From M3007 sp043764095 (lineage in GTDB: Bacteria > Bacteroidota > Bacteroidia > Chitinophagales > Saprospiraceae), in contig JAYUKX010000013.1 of NCBI GenBank assembly GCA_043764095.1, positions 1 through 64,000 of the forward strand: 64,000 bases of DNA, read 5' to 3'. Positions 8,753 to 15,986 of this stretch are shown here, piece after piece. The notes beneath the pieces were generated by a model. That model was given only the letters and a program-made list of their open reading frames with translations, was not told the origin of the DNA and did not search any database. Each line of letters starts with the position of its first letter. The first letter of the stretch is position 1. The position numbers and the translations under genes were made by a program.

Positions 8753-9139
8753 TTACGCTTTATTGGCAAATGGCCCATCAAATTTAGGTTTCCAAACTTC
8801 CGAGATAGAGTAGGCTCTAAATTTTGCGCTATCGGCCACGGGACCGCTAAAATGGGTATCCACGGTATTGTTAAAAATTTCTACCCAGCGGTCAAAATAT
8901 TCCGTTTTTAATTTTACACGTAGCGCAAGATCAAGGTGTTTTTGAATTGGATTACCTGTATAATTTTTGCCTCCGAGCAGTAAAAACTCCCAAAATGCGT
9001 ACATAATAGGCAAATGATGCTCCCAATTCACATTGGCTACATCATTAAACACAGGGCCAACAAGTTCGTCTTTGATGATTACGCTGTAAAATGCGTCGAT
9101 CATGGTTTTTATATCGTCAGGGGTGGTAATATCTTGCAT
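8753..9139 (-). CDS. Group III truncated haemoglobin
   Basis: A 128-residue haem protein of the 2-on-2 globin fold. The N-terminal TTPDDIKTMIDAFYSVIIKDELVGPVF, followed by NWEHHLPIMYAFWEFLLLGGKNYTGNPIQKH, is typical of group III (trHbP) proteins. The proximal histidine is probably the one in IQKHLDLALR, and the aromatic residues in FWEF line the distal pocket. Group III members are thought to handle oxygen, nitric oxide or redox chemistry in the cytoplasm; the ligand role here is unknown. Monocistronic by context: convergent with the membrane-protein gene, and well separated from the gene upstream. Confidence 0.88.
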   Translation of the reverse strand: MQDITTPDDIKTMIDAFYSVIIKDELVGPVFNDVANVNWEHHLPIMYAFWEFLLLGGKNYTGNPIQKHLDLALRVKLKTEYFDRWVEIFNNTVDTHFSGPVADSAKFRAYSISEVWKPKFDGPFANKA

Positions 9140-9269
9140 GTAAAAGTGATTGAGGTTGTACTAAAGCACGGTTTTTAAATAAAAGTGCATTTATTAATTT
9201 CACGTTCCTTATTATTTTTTCTATTACAAAGTATTTTTCTACCACAAAAAAGCGCACAAAGCGTTTTAA

Positions 9270-9310
9270 GTCACCCCAATAATAGACAAAAAATCAATTA
9301 TTGGGGCGAC
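9270..9310 (-). terminator. Hairpin downstream of the DUF1080 gene
   Basis: GTCACCCCAATAAT and ATTATTGGGGCGAC form a 14-base stem with one mismatch and a 13-base loop, 26 bases past the stop codon at 9336. The U-run after it is poor, so termination is inferred from the hairpin and its place. Confidence 0.5.
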
Positions 9311-9335
9311 CACATATACAAGCCCCCCAAGCCCC

Positions 9336-10073
9336 CTACAGTTCCCTAATCCAAATATTCCGATAACTCACCAAGTCATCGTGGTCTTGTAACTCAATTG
9401 GTGCTTTACCGTGCGCGATATTTTTAGGCAAACCGATATACTCGGTAGTACCCTTTATTTCGGTATGATTTTGCACCAAAACGCCATTGTGCAGCACTGT
9501 TACATGTCCAGTTGCCACCAAAACGCTATCTTTATTAAAGCGCGGCGCCGTATAAATAATATCGTACGTTTGCCATTCGCCTGGTTTTTTACAAGCATTC
9601 GCCAACGGAATAGATTGTTTATAGATAGAAGCCGTTTGGCCATTGGAATAAGTAGTATTTTGGTAGCAATCCAACACCTGTACTTCATAGCGTTGTTGCA
9701 AGAAAATACCGCTATTACCGCGACCTTGTCCCTCTCCTTTTACAACAATAGGCGCACGAAACTCCACATGTAATTGGCAATCGCCAAAACTGCGGCGGGT
9801 ACGGATATTCCCTTTTCCAGCGGCAACAGTCATGCTGCTATCGCGATTGATCGTCCAAACAGCAGCGGAACTATCGGCCAAAGACACAAATTCGGAAAGG
9901 TTGGTACCATTGAATAATACAATAGCATCGGAAGGGGCTTTGGTTGCCGAGCCGGGTGTTACGACTTTTGCTTTGGGTGACCAGACTTCGGTGGCTTTGG
10001 GATCGGTAATTTGAGCGTTAGCAACAGAGCATACAATGCCTGCGAGGAGCAGAGAAACGAGTACTTTATACAT
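9336..10073 (-). CDS. Exported DUF1080 (3-keto-disaccharide hydrolase-like) protein
   Basis: A 245-residue secreted protein with signal peptide MYKVLVSLLLAGIVCSVANAQ. The mature part is a single DUF1080 domain, a jelly-roll related to concanavalin-like lectins and glucanases: VLFNGTNLSEFVSL, WTINRDSSMTVAAGKGNIRTRRSFGDCQLHVEFRAP, GNSGIFLQQRYEVQVLDCYQN, and C-terminal PIELQDHDDLVSYRNIWIREL. Members of this fold cleave or bind sugars, some acting as 3-keto-disaccharide hydrolases in the periplasm. A -7 box at 10111-10118 lies inside the longest possible frame (start 10133), so the true start must be 10088 or 10073; I chose 10073, which gives the cleaner signal peptide. A second DUF1080 protein is encoded at 15987-17825. 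Confidence 0.85.
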   Translation of the reverse strand: MYKVLVSLLLAGIVCSVANAQITDPKATEVWSPKAKVVTPGSATKAPSDAIVLFNGTNLSEFVSLADSSAAVWTINRDSSMTVAAGKGNIRTRRSFGDCQLHVEFRAPIVVKGEGQGRGNSGIFLQQRYEVQVLDCYQNTTYSNGQTASIYKQSIPLANACKKPGEWQTYDIIYTAPRFNKDSVLVATGHVTVLHNGVLVQNHTEIKGTTEYIGLPKNIAHGKAPIELQDHDDLVSYRNIWIREL

Positions 10074-10110
10074 TTTATATCTATACATTAATAGAGGTGA
10101 TGAAAGGCTG

Positions 10111-10118
10111 CAAAGATA
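10111..10118 (-). promoter_or_regulatory. -7 box TATCTTTG for the DUF1080 gene
   Basis: The complement of CAAAGATA is a perfect TAnnTTTG box 37 bases upstream of the start at 10073. It rules out the longer frame. Confidence 0.5.
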
Positions 10119-10149
10119 TTTTATTTTTAGCAAAGATCGTGCATGGGGG

Positions 10150-10995
10150 TTACTTAAAAACGAGGTTGTCGATCAAGCGTACATCCCCAGCCCAAGCGGC
10201 TACACAGGCCACAATCATTTCAGATTTGTCTTTATTCCTTATGGGTCTCAAGGTAATACCATCTACAATATCAAAATATTCGGGGCGCAAGCCTGCATCG
10301 GCCAATTTTCGCATGGCCCAAGCCTGAACTTGCGGATTAGGCGATTCCTTCACCCGTTCTCTTGCTTCGAGTAATGTTTCGTAAATAATAGGAGCGGTAG
10401 CACGCATTTCGGGCGTGAGGCGCATATTTCTACTGGATTTGGCTAGTCCATCTTCCTCTCGAATGGTTGCGCACATGACCAGTTCCACCATGGAACCTAG
10501 CAGGCGCAACATTTCACGTACAACGCTGAGTTGCTGATAGTCTTTTTGTCCCATAAACAATTGGTGTGGCTGCACAATATCGAGCAATCGCTTGACAACT
10601 GTGGCCATACCATCAAAATGCCCTGGGCGGAAATGCCCTTCCATTACTTTGTCCAATGCCCCAAAATTGAGCCGCAAAGTAAGGTCTTTGCCAGCAGGAT
10701 ATACCTCCACAACCGATGGCATAAACAGTGCATGGCAACCTACACTTTTCAGCAATTGCCCATCTGCTTCGGGCATTCGCGGATATTTCTCCAAATCCTT
10801 TGGATCGTTGAACTGTGTCGGGTTCACAAAAATACTGGCTACTGTACGGCTACAAGTTTCGTGTGCGCGTTGCACCAGCGTGAGGTGTCCTTCGTGTAAA
10901 GCACCCATAGTAGGCACAAATCCGATGGTATGACCTGCTTTTCGCTCGGTAGCCAACCAATATTGAAGGTCGTAAACGGTATTAAATATGATCAT
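10150..10995 (-). CDS. panC: Pantothenate synthetase
   Basis: Joins pantoate and beta-alanine with ATP to give pantothenate (vitamin B5, precursor of coenzyme A), in the cytoplasm. The 281-residue protein shows the family motifs in order: FVPTMGALHEGHLTLV (HIGH-type nucleotide-binding), SIFVNPTQFNDPKDLEKYPR, FRPGHFDGMATVVKRL, FMGQKDYQQL, and the C-terminal lobe motif LAKSSRNMRL. The start overlaps the 3' end of the CNNM gene by 14 bases, so the two are translated from one transcript. Other pan genes are not in the window. Confidence 0.95.
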   Translation of the reverse strand: MIIFNTVYDLQYWLATERKAGHTIGFVPTMGALHEGHLTLVQRAHETCSRTVASIFVNPTQFNDPKDLEKYPRMPEADGQLLKSVGCHALFMPSVVEVYPAGKDLTLRLNFGALDKVMEGHFRPGHFDGMATVVKRLLDIVQPHQLFMGQKDYQQLSVVREMLRLLGSMVELVMCATIREEDGLAKSSRNMRLTPEMRATAPIIYETLLEARERVKESPNPQVQAWAMRKLADAGLRPEYFDIVDGITLRPIRNKDKSEMIVACVAAWAGDVRLIDNLVFK

Positions 10996-12277
10996 CCTTG
11001 GTGCTTATGAGCTCAATAAGAACTTTATCAATTTTACTTTTGTCCATATCTACAATTTCAAAACGATAGCCTTCAGTAGTAAAATGATCGCCTACTTCGG
11101 GTATTTCGCTCAATTTGTAAAGAATATACCCAGCAATGGTGGCATAATCGGCATCTTCCATATCAAATTCTTTGAGATTTATTTTTTCGCGCATTTCATC
11201 AATTGGAGTACCGCCATCTACCAACAAACTACCATTTTCGCGCACCACAATATGAGGTTCTTCTGTGTCATTTTCGTCGGGGAGTGCCCCGAAAATATTT
11301 TCAGTCAAATCGTGGAGGGTAATAATGCCTTGGGTAGAACCATATTCGTCCACAACCACAGCAAAATAATTGCGATCTTTTCGGAAGCGTTCGAGAATTT
11401 TGAGTCCATTCATGCTCTCTGGCACAAAAAGCGGTTCAGCAACAATACTTTTCAAGTCAAATTCGGGGTTATTGCGGTGATCAATATAGTCGCGCAATTT
11501 GATGACCCCTAATATATTTTCAATATTGTCGTCGCAAAGCAAGAACTTAGTAAAACCGCTTTCATAGATAATCCGGTCGTTTTCTTCGCGGGAGGAATTA
11601 ATATCGAGCCATTCCACTTCATTGCGGTGCGTCATAATAGTATAGGCATCGCGATCGGCAAAACGAAGAATATTATTGATAAATTCGCTTTCTTTTTGTT
11701 CCAACACACCTTGTTCATTGGCCATTTGCACCATGTGCTTGATCTCCTCCTCCGAAATACTTTGCTGATCGTTGGGTTTGATGAGTAATAGCCGCATAAA
11801 CATTTTGGTGCTCCAACTCAAAAACACGGAAATAGGTCCGGTGATTTTGGTGATAAACAACATAATGGGCGAAGTAGCCAAAGCCAATGGTTCGGCATAT
11901 TGGATACCAATGTATTTAGGTGCTAATTCGCCTACGACCAAAGATAGATACGTGATAATGGAGACAACAATAGAGATAGAAACGGGCTCCGCATAAGGGG
12001 CCAACGATGGTATTTTCGCTACAAAAGGAGATAATTGGTGACCAATAGCAACGCCACCATAAGCGCCTTCAATGATACTGATTAGGGTAATACCGATCTG
12101 CATGGCCGACAAATAATTGTCCATATCATCGATCAGGTCGATGGCTATTTTTGCATTGATATTTCCTTTCAGTTTCTCCGCTTCCAGCCTTGAGCGTTTA
12201 GCGGTAATCAGTGCCATTTCGCCCAACACGAGAAATCCGTGAAGAACAATTAGGACGAGTATTATAAGTATTTCCAT
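10982..12277 (-). CDS. CNNM/CorC (HlyC)-type membrane protein with CBS domains
   Basis: A 431-residue inner-membrane protein. N-terminal DUF21/CNNM transmembrane domain (MEILIILVLIVLHGFLVLGEMALITAKRSRLE, then helices around VSISIVVSIITYLSLVVGELAPKYIG), a CBS pair (IMTHRNEVEWLDINSS... ENIFGALPDEN) and a C-terminal CorC_HlyC domain (EIVDMDKSKIDKVLI). Family members act in magnesium or other cation efflux; 'hemolysin' in older names is misleading. A longer frame starts at 12334, but the hydrophobic N-terminus MEILIILV and a -7 box at 12290 favour 12277. It overlaps panC, which follows in the same operon. Confidence 0.9.
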   Translation of the reverse strand: MEILIILVLIVLHGFLVLGEMALITAKRSRLEAEKLKGNINAKIAIDLIDDMDNYLSAMQIGITLISIIEGAYGGVAIGHQLSPFVAKIPSLAPYAEPVSISIVVSIITYLSLVVGELAPKYIGIQYAEPLALATSPIMLFITKITGPISVFLSWSTKMFMRLLLIKPNDQQSISEEEIKHMVQMANEQGVLEQKESEFINNILRFADRDAYTIMTHRNEVEWLDINSSREENDRIIYESGFTKFLLCDDNIENILGVIKLRDYIDHRNNPEFDLKSIVAEPLFVPESMNGLKILERFRKDRNYFAVVVDEYGSTQGIITLHDLTENIFGALPDENDTEEPHIVVRENGSLLVDGGTPIDEMREKINLKEFDMEDADYATIAGYILYKLSEIPEVGDHFTTEGYRFEIVDMDKSKIDKVLIELISTKDDHI

Positions 12278-12289
12278 AAAATTGTGGGA

Positions 12290-12297
12290 CAAAAGTA
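12290..12297 (-). promoter_or_regulatory. -7 box TACTTTTG for the CNNM-panC operon
   Basis: A perfect TAnnTTTG box on the minus strand, 12 bases upstream of the start at 12277. No TTG is found at 17-23 bases. The transcript leader would be very short. Confidence 0.45.
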
Positions 12298-12434
12298 CAG
12301 CAAGTTTGTGATTTATTTTGTAAATTAAACACAATTAGTAATGTCCCAAGTATTAGACTTATTTGAGTTTTTTTGTTGCTTAAACAAAGGATACACAAGT
12401 TTTGCCAACGAGGCATTCCCGACAAACAAAATAA

Positions 12435-12459
12435 GCCGTTCCAACAGTGCTGGAACGGC
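12435..12459 (-). terminator. Terminator of the rpsF-rpsR-rplI operon
   Basis: GCCGTTCCA and TGGAACGGC form a perfect 9-base stem with a 7-base loop, followed on the minus strand by TTATTTTGTTTG. It lies 46 bases after the rplI stop. Confidence 0.75.
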
Positions 12460-12505
12460 TCACTTATTATTATCGAATGATTTGAATCAATCGAAGCAAT
12501 TCAAT

Positions 12506-12952
12506 TTATGCTTCTGCAACCACTTCGAAAGTGACATCAGCCACTACTTCTGGGTGGTACTTAAGGATAGCAGTATAAGAACCGAGTTCTTTTACGTCTT
12601 CCGGCATAGTGATATGGCGTTTTTCGGCCTCTACACCAATAGCAGCGAGTGCCTTAGTGATATCGCCAGCGCCAACGGAACCGAAAAGACGGCCGCTTTC
12701 ACCTGCTTTTGCAGTGATTTTGATGGTTTGGCCTTTAAGTTTATCCACGAATGCTTGATAAATAGAGATCTTCGCGGATTCTTTTTTGTCGGCCTGTTTT
12801 TTCATGCCATCTAATTTGGCCATATTAGCCTTATTGGCCACAATAGCCAGCCCTTGCGGGATAAGGTAGTTGCGTCCGAAGCCGTCTTTTACAGTAACTA
12901 CTTCGTGTTTCGCGCCCACCTTGTCGATATGTTCGAGCAGAATGATATTCAT
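12506..12952 (-). CDS. rplI: 50S ribosomal protein L9
   Basis: Large-subunit protein at the base of the L1 stalk. The 148-residue length is normal. The N-terminal RNA-binding domain is complete (MNIILLEHIDKVGAKHEVVTVKDGFGRNYLIPQGLAI), followed by the long connecting helix and the C-terminal domain (LFGSVGAGDITKALA... ITMPEDVKELGSYTAILKYHPEVVADVTFEVV). Third gene of the conserved rpsF-rpsR-rplI order, with a clear terminator downstream. Confidence 0.97.
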   Translation of the reverse strand: MNIILLEHIDKVGAKHEVVTVKDGFGRNYLIPQGLAIVANKANMAKLDGMKKQADKKESAKISIYQAFVDKLKGQTIKITAKAGESGRLFGSVGAGDITKALAAIGVEAEKRHITMPEDVKELGSYTAILKYHPEVVADVTFEVVAEA

Positions 12953-12997
12953 GCTGTTGAGTAACGTTTGTGTGTGTGAAAAATTAAGAATTCAAAA

Positions 12998-13267
12998 TTA
13001 CTTCATCAAATCCGCCAAGAACGGCAGAATTGCGAGGTGACGAGCGCGCTTTACAGCAGTAGAGATACGACGTTGGTACTTGAGGCTATTGCCTGTAATA
13101 CGGCGTGGTAACAATTTACCTTGCTCATTGATGAACTGAAGAAGAAAATCTTCGTCTTTGTAGTCAATGTACTTGATACCGAACTTGCGGAAACGGCAGT
13201 ATTTTTTGCGGCGCAATCCAATGCGAGGATTGCTGAGGAATTTTACATCTTCTCTTGAAGCAGCCAT
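12998..13267 (-). CDS. rpsR: 30S ribosomal protein S18
   Basis: Small-subunit protein that binds next to S6 on the platform. The 89-residue protein shows the family core: CRFRKFGIKYIDYKDEDFL, GKLLPRRITGNSLKYQRRISTAVKRARHLAILPF. It lies between rpsF and rplI, 45 and 56 bases away, in the usual order. Confidence 0.97.
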   Translation of the reverse strand: MAASREDVKFLSNPRIGLRRKKYCRFRKFGIKYIDYKDEDFLLQFINEQGKLLPRRITGNSLKYQRRISTAVKRARHLAILPFLADLMK

Positions 13268-13323
13268 TTTATAACGTTTGCTTTAGTGTGGTGAAAAATA
13301 AGAATGGGTGGATACAGGATTGA

Positions 13324-13764
13324 TTAGATAAGTTCTGGTGCATCTAAATCAACCACTTCTGGTGCAAGCAAAACAACCTCATCGAGATCATCCGCTTTTT
13401 TAACAGGCGCAGGGGCAACTTTCTTGCGGGAGCCTATAAGGCCGTTGCGCTTGTCTTCGTTGTACTTCACACCATACTTGTCGAGTTTCACCGTTAAGAA
13501 ACGGAGTAATTTCTCGTTGCGCTTTAGACTCAATTCGAATTTGCCGAGAAAATCAGCAACTTCGCAAGCGAATTCTACGCAGTAATAAACACCCGATGAA
13601 CGTTTGTTGATCGGATAGGCCAATTGACGCAGGCCCATAGTATCCACAGCAATAATTGAAGTGCCGTAACGCTTCAAATCTTCTTGGATGGTTTGCGCTG
13701 TCGATGTAACTTCATCGCCCGACAGGACTGGATCTACGATGAAGGTGACTTCGTAATGTCTCAT
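13324..13764 (-). CDS. rpsF: 30S ribosomal protein S6
   Basis: Small-subunit platform protein, partner of S18. The frame is open to 13941, but the family start MRHYEVTFIVDPVLSGDEV sits at 13764 (146 residues), and the -7 box at 13813 falls inside the longer frame. The core VDTMGLRQLAYPINKRSSGVYYCVEFAC is canonical. The C-terminal 35 residues form an extension (NGLIGSRKKVAPAPVKKADDLDEVVLLAPEV...) with acidic and alanine/proline content, as often seen in Bacteroidota S6. Confidence 0.96.
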   Translation of the reverse strand: MRHYEVTFIVDPVLSGDEVTSTAQTIQEDLKRYGTSIIAVDTMGLRQLAYPINKRSSGVYYCVEFACEVADFLGKFELSLKRNEKLLRFLTVKLDKYGVKYNEDKRNGLIGSRKKVAPAPVKKADDLDEVVLLAPEVVDLDAPELI

Positions 13765-13812
13765 TATCAATGAATTATGAATAATTATGAATGCTTTTTT
13801 GAAAAGCAGGTG

Positions 13813-13820
13813 CAAAGGTA
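13813..13820 (-). promoter_or_regulatory. -7 box TACCTTTG for the ribosomal operon
   Basis: A perfect TAnnTTTG box on the minus strand, 48 bases upstream of rpsF. No matching TTG at 17-23 bases is visible. The palindromic repeat cluster begins 120 bases further upstream. Confidence 0.5.
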
Positions 13821-13940
13821 TAAATAATTCCAGTGATAAAGTAGGTATTTTTAGAAAAAAATTTTGGAAATGTTGGGTTTCTTTCAATAAGGTGGAGGAT
13901 TCATGTTGCGGAGCATCACCTATTTTAACCCAAAAATACA

Positions 13941-14044
13941 AATGCAGCGCACCGTAATATTAAATTTAAATATTACGGTGCGCTGCACCTTCAAAAACGC
14001 GAAAAACATATCAATGCTACAAATATTACGCTGCGCTGCACCTT
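13941..14044. repeat. Palindromic repeat cluster, minimal form (no terminal repeats)
   Basis: One left-hand unit (TGCAGCGCACCGTAATATT) and two right-hand units (AATATTACGGTGCGCTGCAC and a copy) meet at the centre ATTAAATTTAAATATT. The same units build the larger elements at 26821-27230 and 61728-61920. Here the CAGGG(T/C)TTTC ends are missing and no direct flanks are seen. The cluster begins 16 bases past the stop codon of the following cytochrome gene. Confidence 0.85.
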
Positions 14045-14060
14045 TTATACATTAATGCTG

Positions 14061-15962
14061 TTAATCTCTATTGTCAATCTTATTCAAATCCACTTTTGGT
14101 TTATCATCCAAAGCATTGATCCAAGCCGCTATTTTTAATACATCTTCTTTCGGAATATGCGACATTGGCGCCATTTCGGTAGCGTATTCGGGCCAATTGG
14201 CGGGCTGTGGATGATACACCAGATCCAATATTTTTTCATTAGAATAGTTGCGTTTGGCAATATCAATATATGGTGGCCCCACCACACGGGTCGATTCAGC
14301 ATGACAACCTACACAAGCGTGTTTTTTTAACAAAACAGCCACTTGTTTTGGATTTACATCGGGTTTTGTACTGGTTTCGCTCCCCTCTTTTGCTTTTTTC
14401 TTCGACTTTTTACTCGTTTTTACAGGCGAAGGTGCTGGTTTAATGGCAGGTGGTGGCACATTGACCATTTCACCGGCGGGAATATCATTTAGGGTATAAT
14501 AACTAATGTCGTGGAGGAGCGGCTGACCAGCATCGTTGGTGATGCCGGTGGCTTGTACCTGGTGGATATAACCTTTGCGCAAATTACCCAATACCAAACG
14601 TACTTTCATCCGGTCTTCGGACACGATGGCCGCCTTTAGTGGCGTTTCTTCCGAATTAATAATAGGACTGCCATATTCATGTTGGTATTTGTAGGTAAAA
14701 CTTTTTAGTTCGTAACTGGCAAAATCTTCCGCAGTTTTCCGGGAAATGGGCTGCGTAAATTCAATTTCAAAACCATCTGGCATTGCGCGTACGTTTTTCA
14801 TTTCAAAAGGCATTTCCCCGTTCCATACCAAACGTTGCAGGCCATACTGATCTGTACCCGTAGATCCCCAACCCCGCGAAGTCATGCCCACCAACAACGA
14901 ACCATCCAAGCCCCATCGTCCCCGCAATGTGCCCGACTGAAAGCCCTCGCGGAACGGATAGCAAGCACCTTGGTATTTGCCGTTTACTTTTTCTAAGGTC
15001 ATGCGCATCACCTTGGATTGTCCTTGGTCTAATACAAAATATTGACCTTTGAAGGGACCAAATTTACCGTCCGTATCATCTTCTATCACGTCTGCGGTCG
15101 AAATGCCCATTAAAGCATGTGGAAACCATACGGCTGGTAGTTTGAGTTCTTTCAATTTTTTAGCGGCCTCGTACATCGGCTCTCCGGTGTCTGGGACATC
15201 GGCTTTGGTTAATAAACGCAGCGGCGATTCGGGTTCTTTTGTCCAATGAAGGCTTCCTGCATTTCCCGCAAAATCGCCTTTCTCGAGGTGGGTAACACGC
15301 CCCGAACCAACCCAATCGCCTTGGTTTTCGCCAAAAAAAATATCGCCGGCAGCGTTGATATTAAAGCCAGCCGGTGAACGCAAACCAGCAGCAATGGGTT
15401 CGAGGTTGCCATCTTTGGTGACCTTTACCAACCAACCGCGCCATTTTGCGAATTTTCCTTCGCCATAACCCACCCATGATACATTGAAGGTGAGGTAGAT
15501 ATCGCCGTTTTTATCAAAAACAGGCCCATAAGAATACTCGTGGTAATTACCGGATAAACCCCAAGTCGCCACCGCTTCGTAGAGATCAGCTTGGTCATCG
15601 CCGTCGGTATCGGTCAATTTGGTCAATTCGCCCCTTTGGCAGCAATAGAAAGCGCCATCGCGGTAAGCCAGGCCGAGTGCTTCGTGCAAGCCACTGGCAA
15701 AAAGCGTAAAATGCGCTGGGGTGCCATCCACCTGGTTAGGATTTTCGATGATCCAAACCTCGCCCCTGCGTGTGCATACGCCCACGCGACCGTCGGGCAT
15801 GGGCGCAACGCCACCTACTTCCAACCGTACATCGGTAGGAATGGCGATGGTTTTTATTTCGTAATAGTCTTCTTCCAGTAATTTTTGGGTAGGTACTTGG
15901 GATTGGGCTACCGTAGTGCTAAGTACTACTGTGAAAATAAGTATATAAGACTGGCGTAACAT
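14061..15962 (-). CDS. Secreted propeller-type dehydrogenase-like protein with C-terminal cytochrome c
   Basis: A 633-residue exported protein: signal peptide (MLRQSYILIFTVVLSTTVAQSQ), a beta-propeller of the sorbosone/glucose dehydrogenase type (MPDGRVGVCTRRGEVWIIENP, DTDGDDQADLYEAVATWG, YGPVFDKNGDIYLTFNVSW, AAGLRSPAGFNINAAGDIFFGENQGDW), an Ig-like segment with a lysine-rich linker near 510-535, and a c-type haem site CVGCH (about residue 549) with a distal methionine candidate in ATEMAPMSHIP. Such proteins pass electrons from sugar oxidation to the periplasmic chain; the substrate is unknown. It follows the DUF1080/PA14 gene after 24 bases and is very probably its operon partner. Confidence 0.85.
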   Translation of the reverse strand: MLRQSYILIFTVVLSTTVAQSQVPTQKLLEEDYYEIKTIAIPTDVRLEVGGVAPMPDGRVGVCTRRGEVWIIENPNQVDGTPAHFTLFASGLHEALGLAYRDGAFYCCQRGELTKLTDTDGDDQADLYEAVATWGLSGNYHEYSYGPVFDKNGDIYLTFNVSWVGYGEGKFAKWRGWLVKVTKDGNLEPIAAGLRSPAGFNINAAGDIFFGENQGDWVGSGRVTHLEKGDFAGNAGSLHWTKEPESPLRLLTKADVPDTGEPMYEAAKKLKELKLPAVWFPHALMGISTADVIEDDTDGKFGPFKGQYFVLDQGQSKVMRMTLEKVNGKYQGACYPFREGFQSGTLRGRWGLDGSLLVGMTSRGWGSTGTDQYGLQRLVWNGEMPFEMKNVRAMPDGFEIEFTQPISRKTAEDFASYELKSFTYKYQHEYGSPIINSEETPLKAAIVSEDRMKVRLVLGNLRKGYIHQVQATGITNDAGQPLLHDISYYTLNDIPAGEMVNVPPPAIKPAPSPVKTSKKSKKKAKEGSETSTKPDVNPKQVAVLLKKHACVGCHAESTRVVGPPYIDIAKRNYSNEKILDLVYHPQPANWPEYATEMAPMSHIPKEDVLKIAAWINALDDKPKVDLNKIDNRD

Positions 15963-15986
15963 GCGTTGAGATGTATTTTTTTATGT

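Noticed and set aside
10074..10133. Longer starts for the DUF1080 genes (10133 and 17855) and for rpsF (13941)
   Set aside because: In each case the added stretch overlaps a perfect -7 box and precedes a proper family start or signal peptide.
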